Shown: piece by piece, positions 53,130 through 62,844 of the stretch | How the letters are laid out: the number at the start of each line of letters is the position of its first letter | Numbering within the stretch: position 1 is the stretch's first letter | Assembly (NCBI GenBank): GCA_016285145.1 | Contig: JAEEQE010000005.1 | Location: forward strand, 1-64,000 | Reading direction: 5' to 3' | Source of the DNA: Bacteroidales bacterium | GTDB lineage: Bacteria; Bacteroidota; Bacteroidia; Bacteroidales; WCHB1-69 | Length of the DNA: 64,000 bases | Translations under genes and position numbers: made by a program | Notes under the pieces: model-generated | Told to the model about the DNA's origin: nothing | What the model saw: only the letters and a program-made list of their open reading frames with translations | Databases searched by the model: none

Positions 53130-53723
53130 ATGAAATCAGTATCTATTAGCGGTTCCCTCCGTGGGAACGTAGGGAAAAAAGATGCAAAAAACCAACGTAA
53201 CCAGGGCATGATCCCTTGCGTGCTGTACGGCGGAAAAGAACAGAAACTCTTCGTTGTGGAAGAGAGACAGTTCCAAAAACTGCTCTATGTCCCCGAAGTG
53301 CAGTATGTTGATCTCAACATCGACGGCTTCGCCACCCGCGCCATCGTGCAAGAAACGCAGTTCCACCCGATTACGGATAAACTCCTGCATGTTGACTTCC
53401 TTGAAATCGTGGACGGCAAGCCCATCACCATCGAGCTTCCTTTCATGTTGAAGGGCACATCCCCGGGTGTCCTCAAAGGCGGTTCCCTCCAGAAGAGAGT
53501 GCGCAAACTCAAAGTGCGCGGCCTGCTTGAGAACATCCCCGAGAATATCGTGACCGACATCTCCAACATGGAAATCAACGATATGATCAAGATTGGAGAC
53601 ATCCATATCGACAATCTGGAAATCGTTGACAATGCCAACAAGGTCATCGTCTCTGTCAACCCGACCCGTAACGCCGTGGTTGAAGCTGCTGAGGGTGAGG
53701 CTGAAGAGGGCGCTGAGGCCTAA
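53130..53723 (+). CDS. rplY: Ribosomal protein L25/general stress protein Ctc
   Basis: 197 residues: the long (Ctc/TL5) form of the 5S rRNA-binding protein. SISGSLRGNVGKKDAKNQRN and IPCVLYGGKEQKLFVVEE form the N-terminal 5S-binding domain; VDFLEIVDGKPITIELPFML and the C-terminal beta domain complete it, followed by an acidic Glu/Ala tail. It has its own promoter and is followed 52 bases later by ppiD. Confidence 0.95.
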   Translation: MKSVSISGSLRGNVGKKDAKNQRNQGMIPCVLYGGKEQKLFVVEERQFQKLLYVPEVQYVDLNIDGFATRAIVQETQFHPITDKLLHVDFLEIVDGKPITIELPFMLKGTSPGVLKGGSLQKRVRKLKVRGLLENIPENIVTDISNMEINDMIKIGDIHIDNLEIVDNANKVIVSVNPTRNAVVEAAEGEAEEGAEA

Positions 53724-53775
53724 TCATCAACCCATTCTATATATATAATATTGTAAACATTTAAAATCAGAAAAT

Positions 53776-55941
53776 ATGGCAGCAATTGGTGCAATTCGCA
53801 AACACGGTGTCGCGTTGATGATTATCATCGGCTTGGCCTTACTTGCCTTCATCTTGGGCGACCTTTCCCAGGTGACCCGTACTTTCTCCAACAAATATGT
53901 GATGGCGAAAGTGGATGGGAAGAAGATGGATAACGTCTATAGCGAACAGTACGAGCAGAATACCGCGTTGATGAGACTCCTCCAGAAGAAGTCCTCTTTC
54001 GACGAGAATGAAACCTACCAAATCCATGAGATGACCTGGCGTCAGATGCTTCAGGATGCCATCATGGACAAACAGCTCAAGGCCCTCGGTATGGCTTACA
54101 CCTCCCAGATGGTGGAGGATTTCAAGGCCGACATGGTCGCCAGCCTGAACACGCAGCAGCCTAACCAGTATCTGATGCAGTTCGCACAGGCGCTGGCCGA
54201 GCAGTTCGGTCCGGAAAATGCCATGGCCATCATTTCCAATATCGAGGAATATGCCAACAACGAACAGACGAAGGAACTGTATAACGCATACAAGGCCATC
54301 GTTCGCTTCGCCCTCTCGGCAGAGAAGTCCAACCACTACTTCTCTTTGGTGCAGGGCTCCCTCTATTTCTCGGATGCCGCCGCCAAGCAGCTGGCTAACG
54401 ACAATGCCACGGCTATGACGCAGCTCATGATGGTGAATCCGCAGTTGCCGGCTTTCAACGACATCAACGCCAAGCCGACCGACAAGGAGATGAAGGCATT
54501 CTACAACACCCATAAGAAAGATCTGTTCACCTCTTACGAGCCGGATCGTGACATTGATGTGGCTGTGTTCCCCATCAATCCCACACCTAAGGATCTGCAG
54601 GATATTGAGGATACCGTCCGCGCCGATTACCAGCGCTTCGCCACTGCGGAATCCCTGTTGGATTACAGCATCGAGAAGGGCGTTGGCACAGTGGACAGCA
54701 CCTTCTACAAGAAAGACGATATCCAGTTGGACATCCTCGACAGCTTGATTTTCAAGATGCCGGTGGGATCCTACATCGAGCCGTTCACTTACGAGAACGC
54801 CAAATGGTACTTCGGCAAGGTTTACGGTGGCGCTTTCCGTCCCGATTCTGTGTTCGTGGCTACGATTGAACTCCCGTTCAAGACCTCCCAGAACACGACG
54901 GCCAAATACACGAAGAAACAGGCCCGTCTGCTTGCTGACAGCTTGAAGAACGTGATTGCCAGCCGTCAGGCTTCCATCTTCGAACTCCAGCTCAACTACC
55001 TCAATGGCCGCGAGCGTACCGACAGCACGTTCTGGTTGCCGGAAAGAGGTACAATAGCCTCCCTCTATAACGAATTGGTGGCCACGCCCGATGGCGGTCT
55101 CTATGTATATGCCGCCACTGGTGGTTACATCGTTTTCCAGGTGATGCAGCGCACTCAGCTGATCGAGAAGAGACAATTCGTGCTTTATGATTATGACATT
55201 GTCGCTTCCGAGGCCACGTTCAACAACATCAAATCCCAGGCCAACCAGTTTGCCGCTTCCATCTCTTCGGATGCCGACTTGATTTCCGAGGCTGCCAAGA
55301 AGGGTATCCAGACGGTGAACGGAACGCATGTGCTTTCCATGGCCACGACCATCGGTCAGCTGCCCAACTGCCGCGACATCGTGAGCTGGGCTTTCGCCGA
55401 TGGCACGAAGAAAGACGACATCTCCGACGTGATCAATGTGGACAGAATGTTCCTGGCCGTGGCCGCTAACAAGACCGTCCGCAAGGTGGGTGTGCAGAAG
55501 TTCGAGAACGTCAAGGCCGACATTGAGGCTATGCTGACGGCTGAGAAGAAGGCTGAGATGGTGGCCGAGATGGTCAACAAGGATCTGGCATCCTCCTCAA
55601 TGGAGGCTCTCGCCCAAAAATATTCCACTCAGCTGATGGACAGCGTGATGCTCTATTTCGCGGGCGACATGTACCAGAACCGTGGTGTGGAGGGCAAGGC
55701 TATTGGCAAGATCTTCAGCTTGCCTGCCAACAAGCCGACGGCTGTTGCCGGTCGCAACATGGTGTATGTGGCCAATCTGCAGCAGACCACCAAGGGTGCC
55801 GCCACCCCGGGCTATATGCTGGAGAAGAACATGCTCCGCAACATTCTGATGGGTCGCGAACGTGGCGAGGCCACTCTGATGACCTACCTGATCCAGAACA
55901 CCTCCGTCATTGACAACCGTTACAAATTCTATCAGAAATAG
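53776..55941 (+). CDS. Membrane-anchored periplasmic folding factor (PpiD/SurA-N type)
   Basis: A 721-residue PpiD-like chaperone. A single N-terminal membrane anchor (about residues 10-30, VALMIIIGLALLAFILGDL) is followed by a SurA N-terminal-like helical domain with Gln- and Ala-rich helices (about 35-270), then parvulin-type segments (about 235-360 and 470-640) that lack the clear catalytic parvulin motifs, so prolyl isomerase activity is doubtful. It probably helps outer-membrane proteins fold as they leave the Sec translocon; secY lies in the next operon. A terminator follows. Confidence 0.88.
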   Translation: MAAIGAIRKHGVALMIIIGLALLAFILGDLSQVTRTFSNKYVMAKVDGKKMDNVYSEQYEQNTALMRLLQKKSSFDENETYQIHEMTWRQMLQDAIMDKQLKALGMAYTSQMVEDFKADMVASLNTQQPNQYLMQFAQALAEQFGPENAMAIISNIEEYANNEQTKELYNAYKAIVRFALSAEKSNHYFSLVQGSLYFSDAAAKQLANDNATAMTQLMMVNPQLPAFNDINAKPTDKEMKAFYNTHKKDLFTSYEPDRDIDVAVFPINPTPKDLQDIEDTVRADYQRFATAESLLDYSIEKGVGTVDSTFYKKDDIQLDILDSLIFKMPVGSYIEPFTYENAKWYFGKVYGGAFRPDSVFVATIELPFKTSQNTTAKYTKKQARLLADSLKNVIASRQASIFELQLNYLNGRERTDSTFWLPERGTIASLYNELVATPDGGLYVYAATGGYIVFQVMQRTQLIEKRQFVLYDYDIVASEATFNNIKSQANQFAASISSDADLISEAAKKGIQTVNGTHVLSMATTIGQLPNCRDIVSWAFADGTKKDDISDVINVDRMFLAVAANKTVRKVGVQKFENVKADIEAMLTAEKKAEMVAEMVNKDLASSSMEALAQKYSTQLMDSVMLYFAGDMYQNRGVEGKAIGKIFSLPANKPTAVAGRNMVYVANLQQTTKGAATPGYMLEKNMLRNILMGRERGEATLMTYLIQNTSVIDNRYKFYQK

Positions 55942-55964
55942 ACATTTTCTTATATTGATTGAGA

Positions 55965-55996
55965 GGGTGCCCGGCATGTCCGGACACCCTTTTTTT
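55965..55996 (+). terminator. Intrinsic terminator of ppiD
   Basis: Stem GGGTGCCCGG / CCGGACACCC (one mismatch), 5-base loop, followed by seven T, 24 bases after the ppiD stop. Confidence 0.88.
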
Positions 55997-56047
55997 ATAG
56001 GTGTGAAAAATATCCACAAGAAAATGTTGACGGTAAGAAAAAAAATG

Positions 56048-56055
56048 TATCTTTG
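56048..56055 (+). promoter_or_regulatory. -7 box (TATCTTTG) for the rpmD-rplQ operon
   Basis: TATCTTTGCACG preceded by an A-run, about 219 bases upstream of rpmD. Confidence 0.7.
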
Positions 56056-56273
56056 CACGCTTTTTAGAAGTGAAATGGATTGTGGGGTTGGATTTGAGGC
56101 GTAGTAGTACGTAACTACTTGATTTCACGGACTGTATTGAAATAGAAGATGGCAAAAGGGTAGGGGTTTCTTATGGTTTACGAATGATAGAATAGTTGCA
56201 TTTTGCTTCCAAAAGTGCGCTATTTTTTTTTGAAAGTAATCAATAATTAATCAATAAAATAAAATTTGAAGGG

Positions 56274-56453
56274 ATGAAAAAGATTAAAATTACACAAGTT
56301 AGAAGTGCGGTTGACAGACCTATCCGTCAAAAAAGATCGTTGGAAGCCTTAGGCATCCGGAAAATGCACCAGACTGTAGAACATGAGGCCACGCCCCAGA
56401 TCCTGGGTATTGTGGACGCCGTCAAACATTTGGTTTCAGTAGAAGAATTATAA
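56274..56453 (+). CDS. rpmD: Ribosomal protein L30
   Basis: A 59-residue L30 of the large subunit. MKKIKITQVRSAVDRPIRQK at the start, LEALGIRKMHQTVEHEATPQ and ILGIVDAVKHLVSVEEL at the end match the family in full. It is the first gene of the ribosomal cluster here; in most Bacteroidota the genes rpsE, rplR and rplF precede it, but they are absent and ppiD lies upstream instead. Confidence 0.96.
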   Translation: MKKIKITQVRSAVDRPIRQKRSLEALGIRKMHQTVEHEATPQILGIVDAVKHLVSVEEL

Positions 56454-56484
56454 CGAGATTAATAACAGTTGAAATTTAGAAACG

Positions 56485-56946
56485 ATGAATTTACACAACT
56501 TAAAACCAGCAGCAAACTCAACACACAGTGACAGAAGAATAGGCAGAGGACAGGGTTCCGGCAAGGGAGGCACGTCCACACGTGGTAATAAAGGTGCTAA
56601 GTCGCGTTCCGGTTACAGCCGCAAGATCGGTTTCGAGGGTGGTCAAATGCCCATCTACCGTATTTTGCCCAAGAGAGGTTTCAAGAACATCAACCGCGTG
56701 GAATACAACGCCATCAATATAAGCACTTTGCAGCATCTTGCTGATAAGAATATCACTGACATTGACCGTGATGTTCTGATTGCCAACGGCTTGGCGAAGA
56801 AGAACGACCTGATCGCCATCCTGGCCAAGGGTGAGCTCACCGCCAAGGTGAATGTGAAGGCTGACAAATATTCCGCCAAGGCCAAGGCTGCCATCGAGCA
56901 GGTTGGCGGCACGGCAGCGTTAGTCAATGCCCCTGTTGCAGAGTAA
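56485..56946 (+). CDS. rplO: Ribosomal protein L15
   Basis: A 153-residue 23S rRNA-binding protein of the large subunit. The Gly/Arg-rich N-terminal extension (RRIGRGQGSGKGGTSTRGNK) threads into the rRNA, and GFEGGQMPIYRILPKRGFKN is the family core. It lies 31 bases behind rpmD and 25 bases before secY, the conserved spc order. Confidence 0.97.
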   Translation: MNLHNLKPAANSTHSDRRIGRGQGSGKGGTSTRGNKGAKSRSGYSRKIGFEGGQMPIYRILPKRGFKNINRVEYNAINISTLQHLADKNITDIDRDVLIANGLAKKNDLIAILAKGELTAKVNVKADKYSAKAKAAIEQVGGTAALVNAPVAE

Positions 56947-56971
56947 GTTTTTAATTTAATCACTTTTTCTC

Positions 56972-58333
56972 ATGAAAAAATTTATTGAAACGATACAAAA
57001 CATTTTCAGGATTGAAGATCTCCGTAAGAGAATTCTCTATACGCTCTTCATCATCCTGATATACCGTTTCGGTGCCCATGTGGTGCTTCCGGGTATCAAT
57101 CCCGGCGGTCTTTCCGCTTTCACCAGTGCCGCGCAGAAGGGTATCTTCGGTATGATCGACCTCTTCTCGGGTGGTGCCTTCTCCAACGCTTCCATCTTCG
57201 CATTGGGTATCATGCCGTACATCTCCGCATCCATCGTGGTGCAGTTGCTCACATTGGCTGTGCCTTATTTCCAGCGTTTGCAGAAAGAGGGTGAGAGTGG
57301 CCGTAAGAAAATCAACCAGATCACGCGTTACCTTACGGTGATCGTGTTGGCCATCCAGGCTCCTGCTTACATCGCCAACCTCGTCAACCAGTTCCCGGGC
57401 GCCATTGCCCCGTCCATGCTGGAACACCATGTGCTGGGCTTCACGGCCTTCGGCTTCACGGCTTTCATCCTTTTGATCGCCGCCACGCTCTTCATCATGT
57501 GGTTGGGTGAGCGTATCACCGACAACGGTATTGGCAACGGTATCTCCATGATCATTATGATCGGTATCATCGCCCGTTTCCCCTTCGCTATCAAGGCCGA
57601 GTTTGTGGCCCGTATCAGTGAGATGAACGGTGGTCCTATCGTTTTCATCATCGAGATTGTGCTGATGATGGTGATTATCGCCCTCTGTATCCTCCTCGTG
57701 CAGGGTACCCGCCGCGTTCCGGTCCAATACGCCAAGCGTGTTGTCGGCAACAAACAGTACGGCGGTGTCCGCAACTATCTGCCCCTCAAGGTTAACGCCG
57801 CCGGCGTTATGCCTATCATCTTCGCCCAGGCGCTCATGTTCATCCCCCCGATGATCTTCGCCAACGCTTCCCAAGAGTCCATCTCCGGCTTCTGGGGCAG
57901 CTTCCTCGATTACAACCGTTTGGGCTACAACGTGGTTTATTTCATTTTGATTATACTGTTCACCTATTTCTATACGGCTATCACCATCAATCCGCAGCAG
58001 ATTGCCGAGGATTTGAAGAAGAACGGCGGTTTCATCCCGGGCACGAAGCCTGGCAAGCAGACGGCCGAGCTGATTGATAACATCATGTCGCGCATCACGC
58101 TTCCGGGATCCATCTTCCTGGGCATCGTGGCTGTGCTGCCGGCCATCGTCCGCATGTTCGGTGTCAACCAGCAGTTCGCACAGTTCTTCGGCGGCACGTC
58201 CCTGATCATTATGGTCGGTGTGGTGCTGGATACGTTACAGCAGATTGAGAGCCATCTCTTGATGAGACATTACGACGGTCTCACTAAGTCGGGCCGTATC
58301 AAAGGCCGTATGGGTGGTGTTTATGGAGGATAA
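56972..58333 (+). CDS. secY: Protein translocase subunit SecY
   Basis: A 453-residue channel subunit of the Sec translocon in the inner membrane, with about ten membrane helices. Family markers are YRFGAHVVLPGINP, GIMPYISASIVVQLL in helix 2, GERITDNGIGNGISMIIM and the C-terminal GTSLIIMVGVVLDTLQQIES. Its stop overlaps the map ATG (TAATG), which suggests coupled translation. Confidence 0.97.
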   Translation: MKKFIETIQNIFRIEDLRKRILYTLFIILIYRFGAHVVLPGINPGGLSAFTSAAQKGIFGMIDLFSGGAFSNASIFALGIMPYISASIVVQLLTLAVPYFQRLQKEGESGRKKINQITRYLTVIVLAIQAPAYIANLVNQFPGAIAPSMLEHHVLGFTAFGFTAFILLIAATLFIMWLGERITDNGIGNGISMIIMIGIIARFPFAIKAEFVARISEMNGGPIVFIIEIVLMMVIIALCILLVQGTRRVPVQYAKRVVGNKQYGGVRNYLPLKVNAAGVMPIIFAQALMFIPPMIFANASQESISGFWGSFLDYNRLGYNVVYFILIILFTYFYTAITINPQQIAEDLKKNGGFIPGTKPGKQTAELIDNIMSRITLPGSIFLGIVAVLPAIVRMFGVNQQFAQFFGGTSLIIMVGVVLDTLQQIESHLLMRHYDGLTKSGRIKGRMGGVYGG

Positions 58334-59139
58334 TGGAGAACATGTTCAGAAGAATCAAATATAAATCCGAAGCCGACTTCGAGAAGCTGAGAAAGAGCGC
58401 TCATGTGGTGGCTGTTGCCTTGGCAGAGGTTGCCAAGTACATCAAGCCCGGTGTGCCCTTGACCTACCTTGACCAGATAGGGGAGGAGTGCATCCGCGAC
58501 CATCACGCGATTCCTTCTTTCAAGGGGTTCGAGGGTTTTCCCGCTGCGCTCTGCCTCTCGGTGAACGACGTGGTGGTTCATGGCATCCCCAAAGCGGGCA
58601 TGTACCTGAACGACGGCGATATCCTGTCGGTGGATTGCGGGGCTCTTCTGGACGGTTTTCATGGTGATTTCGCCTACACGTTCGCCGTTGGGGAGGTTTC
58701 CGAGGAGGTTCGTCTGCTGATGGACCGCACCAAGGAATCCCTCAACAAGGCCATCGAGGTGGCTGTGGCGGGCAAGACGGTAGGCGATATCGGCCACACG
58801 GTGGAAACATACGTGGGCAAGTACAACTACGGCGTGGTGCGCGAGCTATGCGGCCATGGCATCGGCAAGGACATGCACGAGCGTCCCGACATCCCCAATT
58901 TCGGTCGGCCCAACAGTGGCGATCGTCTGCAGGAGGGCATGTGCATCTGCATCGAACCGATGATCACGCTCGGCTCGCACAAAATTTACATGGAGCAGGA
59001 CGGATGGACCATCCGCACCCGTGACCACAAGCCTGCCGCCCATTACGAACACCAGCTGGCCATCACCTCCAAGGGAACGGAAGTCATCTCCTCCTATAAA
59101 CTGATAGGTGAAGTCATCGGAACGAACGAACTCTATTAA
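58333..59139 (+). CDS. map: Methionine aminopeptidase type I
   Basis: A 268-residue type I enzyme that removes N-terminal Met from new proteins. The two metal-ion ligands are spread over [20 protein letters not shown] (two Asp), [17 protein letters not shown] (His), CIEPMITLG (Glu) and [10 protein letters not shown] (Glu). Its position between secY and infA is the classical one. It starts at the ATG overlapping the secY stop; an ATG two codons later is an alternative. Confidence 0.96.
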   Translation: MENMFRRIKYKSEADFEKLRKSAHVVAVALAEVAKYIKPGVPLTYLDQIGEECIRDHHAIPSFKGFEGFPAALCLSVNDVVVHGIPKAGMYLNDGDILSVDCGALLDGFHGDFAYTFAVGEVSEEVRLLMDRTKESLNKAIEVAVAGKTVGDIGHTVETYVGKYNYGVVRELCGHGIGKDMHERPDIPNFGRPNSGDRLQEGMCICIEPMITLGSHKIYMEQDGWTIRTRDHKPAAHYEHQLAITSKGTEVISSYKLIGEVIGTNELY

Positions 59140-59150
59140 AAATACAGAAT

Positions 59151-59372
59151 ATGGCAAAGCAATCATCATTCGATTTGGACGGCATCGTGACGGAAGCGTG
59201 CGGGAACGGGCTCTACCGGGTGCAGCTGGAAAGCGGGCATGTGATCATCGCCCACCTCTCCGGCAAGATGCGCCTGCATTACATCAAGATCCTGCCCGGC
59301 GACAAAGTCCAGGTGGCCATGTCTCCGTATGACCTCACCAAGGGGCGGATAACCTTCCGTTATAAAAGTTAA
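59151..59372 (+). CDS. infA: Translation initiation factor IF-1
   Basis: A 73-residue OB-fold factor that occupies the ribosomal A site during initiation. [40 protein letters not shown] and [19 protein letters not shown] cover the whole family profile. It follows map by 11 bases. Confidence 0.97.
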   Translation: MAKQSSFDLDGIVTEACGNGLYRVQLESGHVIIAHLSGKMRLHYIKILPGDKVQVAMSPYDLTKGRITFRYKS

Positions 59373-59417
59373 GGAATCAAATAAAGAAAAATAATAACAT
59401 CAATAAAACAGAAAAAA

Positions 59418-59534
59418 ATGAAAGTAAGAGCGTCAGTTAAAAAGAGATCAGAAGACTGTATCGTGGTGAAACGTCACGGAGTGGTTTACGTGATTAACAA
59501 GAAGAACCCTAAGATGAAACAGCGTCAGGGTTAG
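59418..59534 (+). CDS. rpmJ: Ribosomal protein L36, zinc-free form
   Basis: A 38-residue L36: [20 protein letters not shown] followed by [18 protein letters not shown]. Only one cysteine is left of the usual Cys/Cys/Cys/His zinc site, so it is the zinc-independent (C-minus) type that many Bacteroidota carry. It sits between infA and rpsM as expected. Confidence 0.97.
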   Translation: MKVRASVKKRSEDCIVVKRHGVVYVINKKNPKMKQRQG

Positions 59535-59584
59535 GATTTATCATCGAATAAAATTATTAATTAACAATAAAATATTAAAGTAAT

Positions 59585-59959
59585 ATGGCAAGAATTGCAG
59601 GTATTGATTTACCGAAGAACAAACATGGCGAGATCGGCTTGACCTACATTTACGGAATCGGCAGAAGCACTGCCCAAAAGATTCTGACGAAGGCCGGTAT
59701 CAGCTGGGACAAAAAGGTAAATGAATGGAACGACGATGAGTTGGCAGTTATCCGTGGATTGGTTAATGATTTGAAGGTGGAAGGTCCTCTGAGATCTGAG
59801 GAGCAGATGAACATCAAGCGACTGATGGATATCGGCTGTTACAGAGGCATCCGTCACCGTTTGGGATTACCGGTACGTGGACAGAGCACGAAGAACAACG
59901 CCCGTACACGTAAGGGACGTAAGAAAACTGTTGCAAACAAGAAGAAAGCAACCAAGTAG
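59585..59959 (+). CDS. rpsM: Ribosomal protein S13
   Basis: A 124-residue protein of the small-subunit head that contacts the P-site tRNA and the inter-subunit bridge. [20 protein letters not shown] at the start, the helix-two-turn-helix [20 protein letters not shown] and the basic tail [14 protein letters not shown] are canonical. It begins the alpha-operon section (rpsM-rpsK-rpsD-rpoA-rplQ). Confidence 0.97.
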   Translation: MARIAGIDLPKNKHGEIGLTYIYGIGRSTAQKILTKAGISWDKKVNEWNDDELAVIRGLVNDLKVEGPLRSEEQMNIKRLMDIGCYRGIRHRLGLPVRGQSTKNNARTRKGRKKTVANKKKATK

Positions 59960-59994
59960 TTAATAATCATTACGGATAGAGAAAACATACAGTT

Positions 59995-60384
59995 ATGGCA
60001 AAAAATACTAAAACATCCAAGAAAAAAGTTGTCAGAATTGAGGCTTCTGGAAAAGCGTTCATATATGCATCTTTTAATAACGTTATTGTTTCCCTTACCA
60101 ATAATGACGGTCAGGTTATTTCCTGGTCCTCTGCCGGTAAGATGGGATACAGAGGTTCCAAGAAAAACACCCCTTACGCTGCCCAGATGGTGGCTCAGGA
60201 TTGTGCCAAGGTCGCTTACGATCTCGGTCTGCGCAAGGTGAAGGTTTACGTTAAAGGTCCGGGACAAGGCCGTGAATCTGCAATCCGCTCCATCAACACC
60301 ACGGGTATCATCGTGGAAGAGATTACGGATGTCACTCCGCTTCCGCACAACGGTTGCCGTCCTCCCAAACACAGAAGAGTATAA
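59995..60384 (+). CDS. rpsK: Ribosomal protein S11
   Basis: A 129-residue protein of the platform of the small subunit. [40 protein letters not shown] and the C-terminal [15 protein letters not shown] match the family throughout. 35 bases behind rpsM. Confidence 0.97.
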   Translation: MAKNTKTSKKKVVRIEASGKAFIYASFNNVIVSLTNNDGQVISWSSAGKMGYRGSKKNTPYAAQMVAQDCAKVAYDLGLRKVKVYVKGPGQGRESAIRSINTTGIIVEEITDVTPLPHNGCRPPKHRRV

Positions 60385-60425
60385 TTTTTTACAGTATCTT
60401 ATAACAATAAAAAAAGTTTACAATT

Positions 60426-61031
60426 ATGGCAAGATATACAGGACCTAAAACGAAAATCGCAAGAAAATTCAAAGAACCGATTTACGGACCGGACAAGAGT
60501 CTGGAGAGAAAGAACTACGCTCCGGGCCAGCATGGTCAGAGCCGGAGACGCTCCAAACTTTCCGAGTACGGCATGCAGCTTCAGGAGAAGCAGAAAGCCA
60601 AATACACCTACGGTCTTCTTGAGCGTCAGTTCCGCAAACTGTTCCATTTGGCAGCCCGCAAGAAGGGTGTCACGGGCCAGAACCTCATGCAGCTTATCGA
60701 GTCCCGCTTGGACAATGTGGTGTTCCGCTTGGGCATTGCGCCTTCCCGTGCCGCCGCCCGCCAGTTGGTTTCCCACCGCCACATCTCCGTCAACGGCGCC
60801 ATCTGCAACATTCCTTCCCGTCTGCTGGTTCCCGGCGATACGGTGGAGGTGCGCGAGCGCTCCCAAGCTCTTGAAGTCATCACCAATTCCCTCAGCGGCA
60901 AGGCGATGAACTCCGCTTGGCTCGAATGGGATGGCAACCTCATGGTCGGCAAGTTCATGAACTATCCGCAGCGCGAGGAAATCCCCGAGACCATTAACGA
61001 GCAGGCTATCGTCGAGTTGTACTCCAAATAG
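60426..61031 (+). CDS. rpsD: Ribosomal protein S4
   Basis: A 201-residue 16S rRNA-binding assembly starter. The N-terminal [20 protein letters not shown] lacks the zinc-ligand cysteines of some S4 proteins; the S4 RNA-binding domain is [20 protein letters not shown] ... [20 protein letters not shown]. In many bacteria it represses its own operon by binding the alpha-operon leader. The gap after it (61032-61142) contains repeat arrays able to form a hairpin. Confidence 0.97.
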   Translation: MARYTGPKTKIARKFKEPIYGPDKSLERKNYAPGQHGQSRRRSKLSEYGMQLQEKQKAKYTYGLLERQFRKLFHLAARKKGVTGQNLMQLIESRLDNVVFRLGIAPSRAAARQLVSHRHISVNGAICNIPSRLLVPGDTVEVRERSQALEVITNSLSGKAMNSAWLEWDGNLMVGKFMNYPQREEIPETINEQAIVELYSK

Positions 61032-61105
61032 TGATCAGTGATTAGTGAACAGTGATCAGAACAAAGAACCCTTCCGGATCACAGTTCACAGCTCACAGTT
61101 CACAC
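61031..61105. repeat. Two facing heptamer arrays between rpsD and rpoA
   Basis: First array GTGATCA-GTGATTA then two more units (61031-61059). Second array of TCACAGT-type units (61079-61105). The arms 61045-61057 and 61077-61089 are complementary over 13 bases with one mismatch, so the pair can fold into a hairpin with a 19-base loop. Confidence 0.7.
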
Positions 61106-61142
61106 GATATTAATTACAGATCACAAATTAAAACACAAAAAA

Positions 61143-62138
61143 ATGGCAATATTAACATTTCAGAAACCCGATAAGGTCATCATGAACGAGGCCGACGATT
61201 TTCACGGCATATTTGAATTTCGTCCCCTGCAGCAAGGCTACGGCGTAACCATCGGTAACGCCCTGCGCCGCGTGCTGCTCTCTTCATTGGAAGGCTATGC
61301 CATTACCTCCGTCAAAATCGAGGGTGTTGCCCAGGAGTTCTCCTCCATCGCGGGCGTGATGGAAGATGTCACCGACATCGTCCTGAACCTCAAGCAGGTG
61401 CGTTTCAAGAACAAGATTGAGAACAACAATGCTGAGAAGGCTACCATCATCATCTCCGGCCAGGAACAGTTCACCGCCGGTGATATGAACCGCTTCCTCA
61501 ACTTCTTCCAGGTCCTCAATCCCGAGCTGCTGATCTGCCGCATGGAACCCTCTGTGAAACTGGTCATGGAGATCACCATCGACAAAGGTCGCGGTTATGT
61601 GCCCGTGGAGGACAACCACACATTGCACGAGGGCATCAACGTCATCGCCATCGATTCCATCCATACGCCCATCAAGAATGTGAAGTATGTGATTGAACCG
61701 TACCGCGTTGAGCAGAAGACGGACTTTGAAAAGCTGGTGCTGGAAATCGATACGGATGGTTCCATCAACCCGAAAGACGCGTTGAAGGAAGCCGCCAAGA
61801 TCCTGATTCAGCATTTTGCGCTTTTCTCCGATGACAAGATCTCCTTGGATACGCCGGAAGAGCCCGCCACAGTGGAGGATTTTGATGAGGACGACATTCT
61901 CAAACGTCAGATTCTCAAATCCAAACTCGTGGATATGGACCTCTCCGTCAGAGCGCTGAACTGCCTGAAATCGGCAGAACTGGAAACGCTCGGTGACTTG
62001 GTGGCCATCCATAAGAGTGACCTCCTCAAGTTCCGCAACTTCGGTAAGAAATCCCTTGCCGAGTTGGAGGAATTGGTGAAATCCAAAGGTTTGGAGTTTG
62101 GAATGAATGTATCAAAGTATAAATTAGATAGAGATTAA
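61143..62138 (+). CDS. rpoA: RNA polymerase alpha subunit
   Basis: 331 residues. The N-terminal assembly domain has [40 protein letters not shown] and [20 protein letters not shown]; the flexible linker is acidic (about 232-250); the C-terminal domain has [20 protein letters not shown] and [18 protein letters not shown], which bind UP elements and activators. Length is normal. Confidence 0.98.
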   Translation: MAILTFQKPDKVIMNEADDFHGIFEFRPLQQGYGVTIGNALRRVLLSSLEGYAITSVKIEGVAQEFSSIAGVMEDVTDIVLNLKQVRFKNKIENNNAEKATIIISGQEQFTAGDMNRFLNFFQVLNPELLICRMEPSVKLVMEITIDKGRGYVPVEDNHTLHEGINVIAIDSIHTPIKNVKYVIEPYRVEQKTDFEKLVLEIDTDGSINPKDALKEAAKILIQHFALFSDDKISLDTPEEPATVEDFDEDDILKRQILKSKLVDMDLSVRALNCLKSAELETLGDLVAIHKSDLLKFRNFGKKSLAELEELVKSKGLEFGMNVSKYKLDRD

Positions 62139-62142
62139 TAAT

Positions 62143-62634
62143 ATGAGACACGCGAAAAGAATCAATCATTTAGGAAGAACGGATGCCCATAGAAAGGCCA
62201 TGATGGCCAATATGGCTACATCTCTGATTATGCATAAGAGAATTTCCACGACCTTGGCAAAGGCAAAAGAATTGAGGAAGTTCGTAGAGCCCATCGTCAC
62301 GCGCAGCAAGAATGATACGACGCATTCCAGACGTATGGTCTTCTCCCAGCTTCGTAACAAATATGCCGTCACCGAGTTGTTCCGTGAGATTTCCCAGAAG
62401 ATCGCCACGCGCCCCGGCGGATACACTCGTATCCTGAAGACCGGCTTCCGCAAGGGTGACAATGCCGAGATGTGCATCATCGAATTTGTGGACTACAATG
62501 AAACCTACACCACCGAAGGTGGCAAGAAGAAATCGACCCGTACCCGTAGAAGCAGCAAGAAGGCTGTCAAGACGGAGGAAGTGGTGGCCGAAGCCGCTGC
62601 TGAAACCGTTGCCGAAGAGCCTAAGGCCGAATAG
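62143..62634 (+). CDS. rplQ: Ribosomal protein L17
   Basis: 163 residues. The first 115 match L17 ([60 protein letters not shown]). The last 45 form a Lys/Arg- then Glu/Ala-rich extension (about residues 125-163), common in Bacteroidota L17. It begins 4 bases after rpoA and closes the operon before the terminator at 62661. Confidence 0.97.
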   Translation: MRHAKRINHLGRTDAHRKAMMANMATSLIMHKRISTTLAKAKELRKFVEPIVTRSKNDTTHSRRMVFSQLRNKYAVTELFREISQKIATRPGGYTRILKTGFRKGDNAEMCIIEFVDYNETYTTEGGKKKSTRTRRSSKKAVKTEEVVAEAAAETVAEEPKAE

Positions 62635-62660
62635 TATTTGTCGTACGGATTACGCCATGC

Positions 62661-62692
62661 AGAGGATGGACTGGTGTTCATCCTCTTTTTTT
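62661..62692 (+). terminator. Intrinsic terminator of the ribosomal operon
   Basis: Stem AGAGGATG / CATCCTCT with a 10-base loop followed by T8, 27 bases after the rplQ stop. Confidence 0.9.
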
Positions 62693-62747
62693 GTTTGTAT
62701 CTGCGGTCATTACATTTCATTTGTATAATTCGCTGAAAAGTACCATG

Positions 62748-62759
62748 GCGCGTCTCTAC
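62748..62759. repeat. Half-site of the 28-bp palindrome
   Basis: GCGCGTCTCTAC equals the right arm of the palindromes at 5168 and 10499; the matching left arm is missing. Confidence 0.5.
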
Positions 62760-62799
62760 ATTCGGTAAATTCTTAGCCTGTCTATATTTGAAATTTATG

Positions 62800-62807
62800 T
62801 ATTTTTG
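62800..62807 (+). promoter_or_regulatory. -7 box (TATTTTTG) for rmlA
   Basis: TATTTTTGCAC, 38 bases upstream of the rmlA ATG. Confidence 0.65.
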
Positions 62808-62844
62808 CACCTCACAAATTGAAAAATAGAAAACACAACGAGCT

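Larger units (their letters stand above)
55942..56273 (+). other. 332-base gap: ppiD terminator, promoter and 220-base leader of the rpmD operon
   Basis: The gap holds the terminator at 55965-55996, a -7 box at 56048-56055 and an untranslated leader up to the rpmD ATG at 56274. The leader has short self-complementary pieces (near GTAGTAGTACGTAACTAC) and could hold an autoregulatory structure. No gene is seen. Confidence 0.55.
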
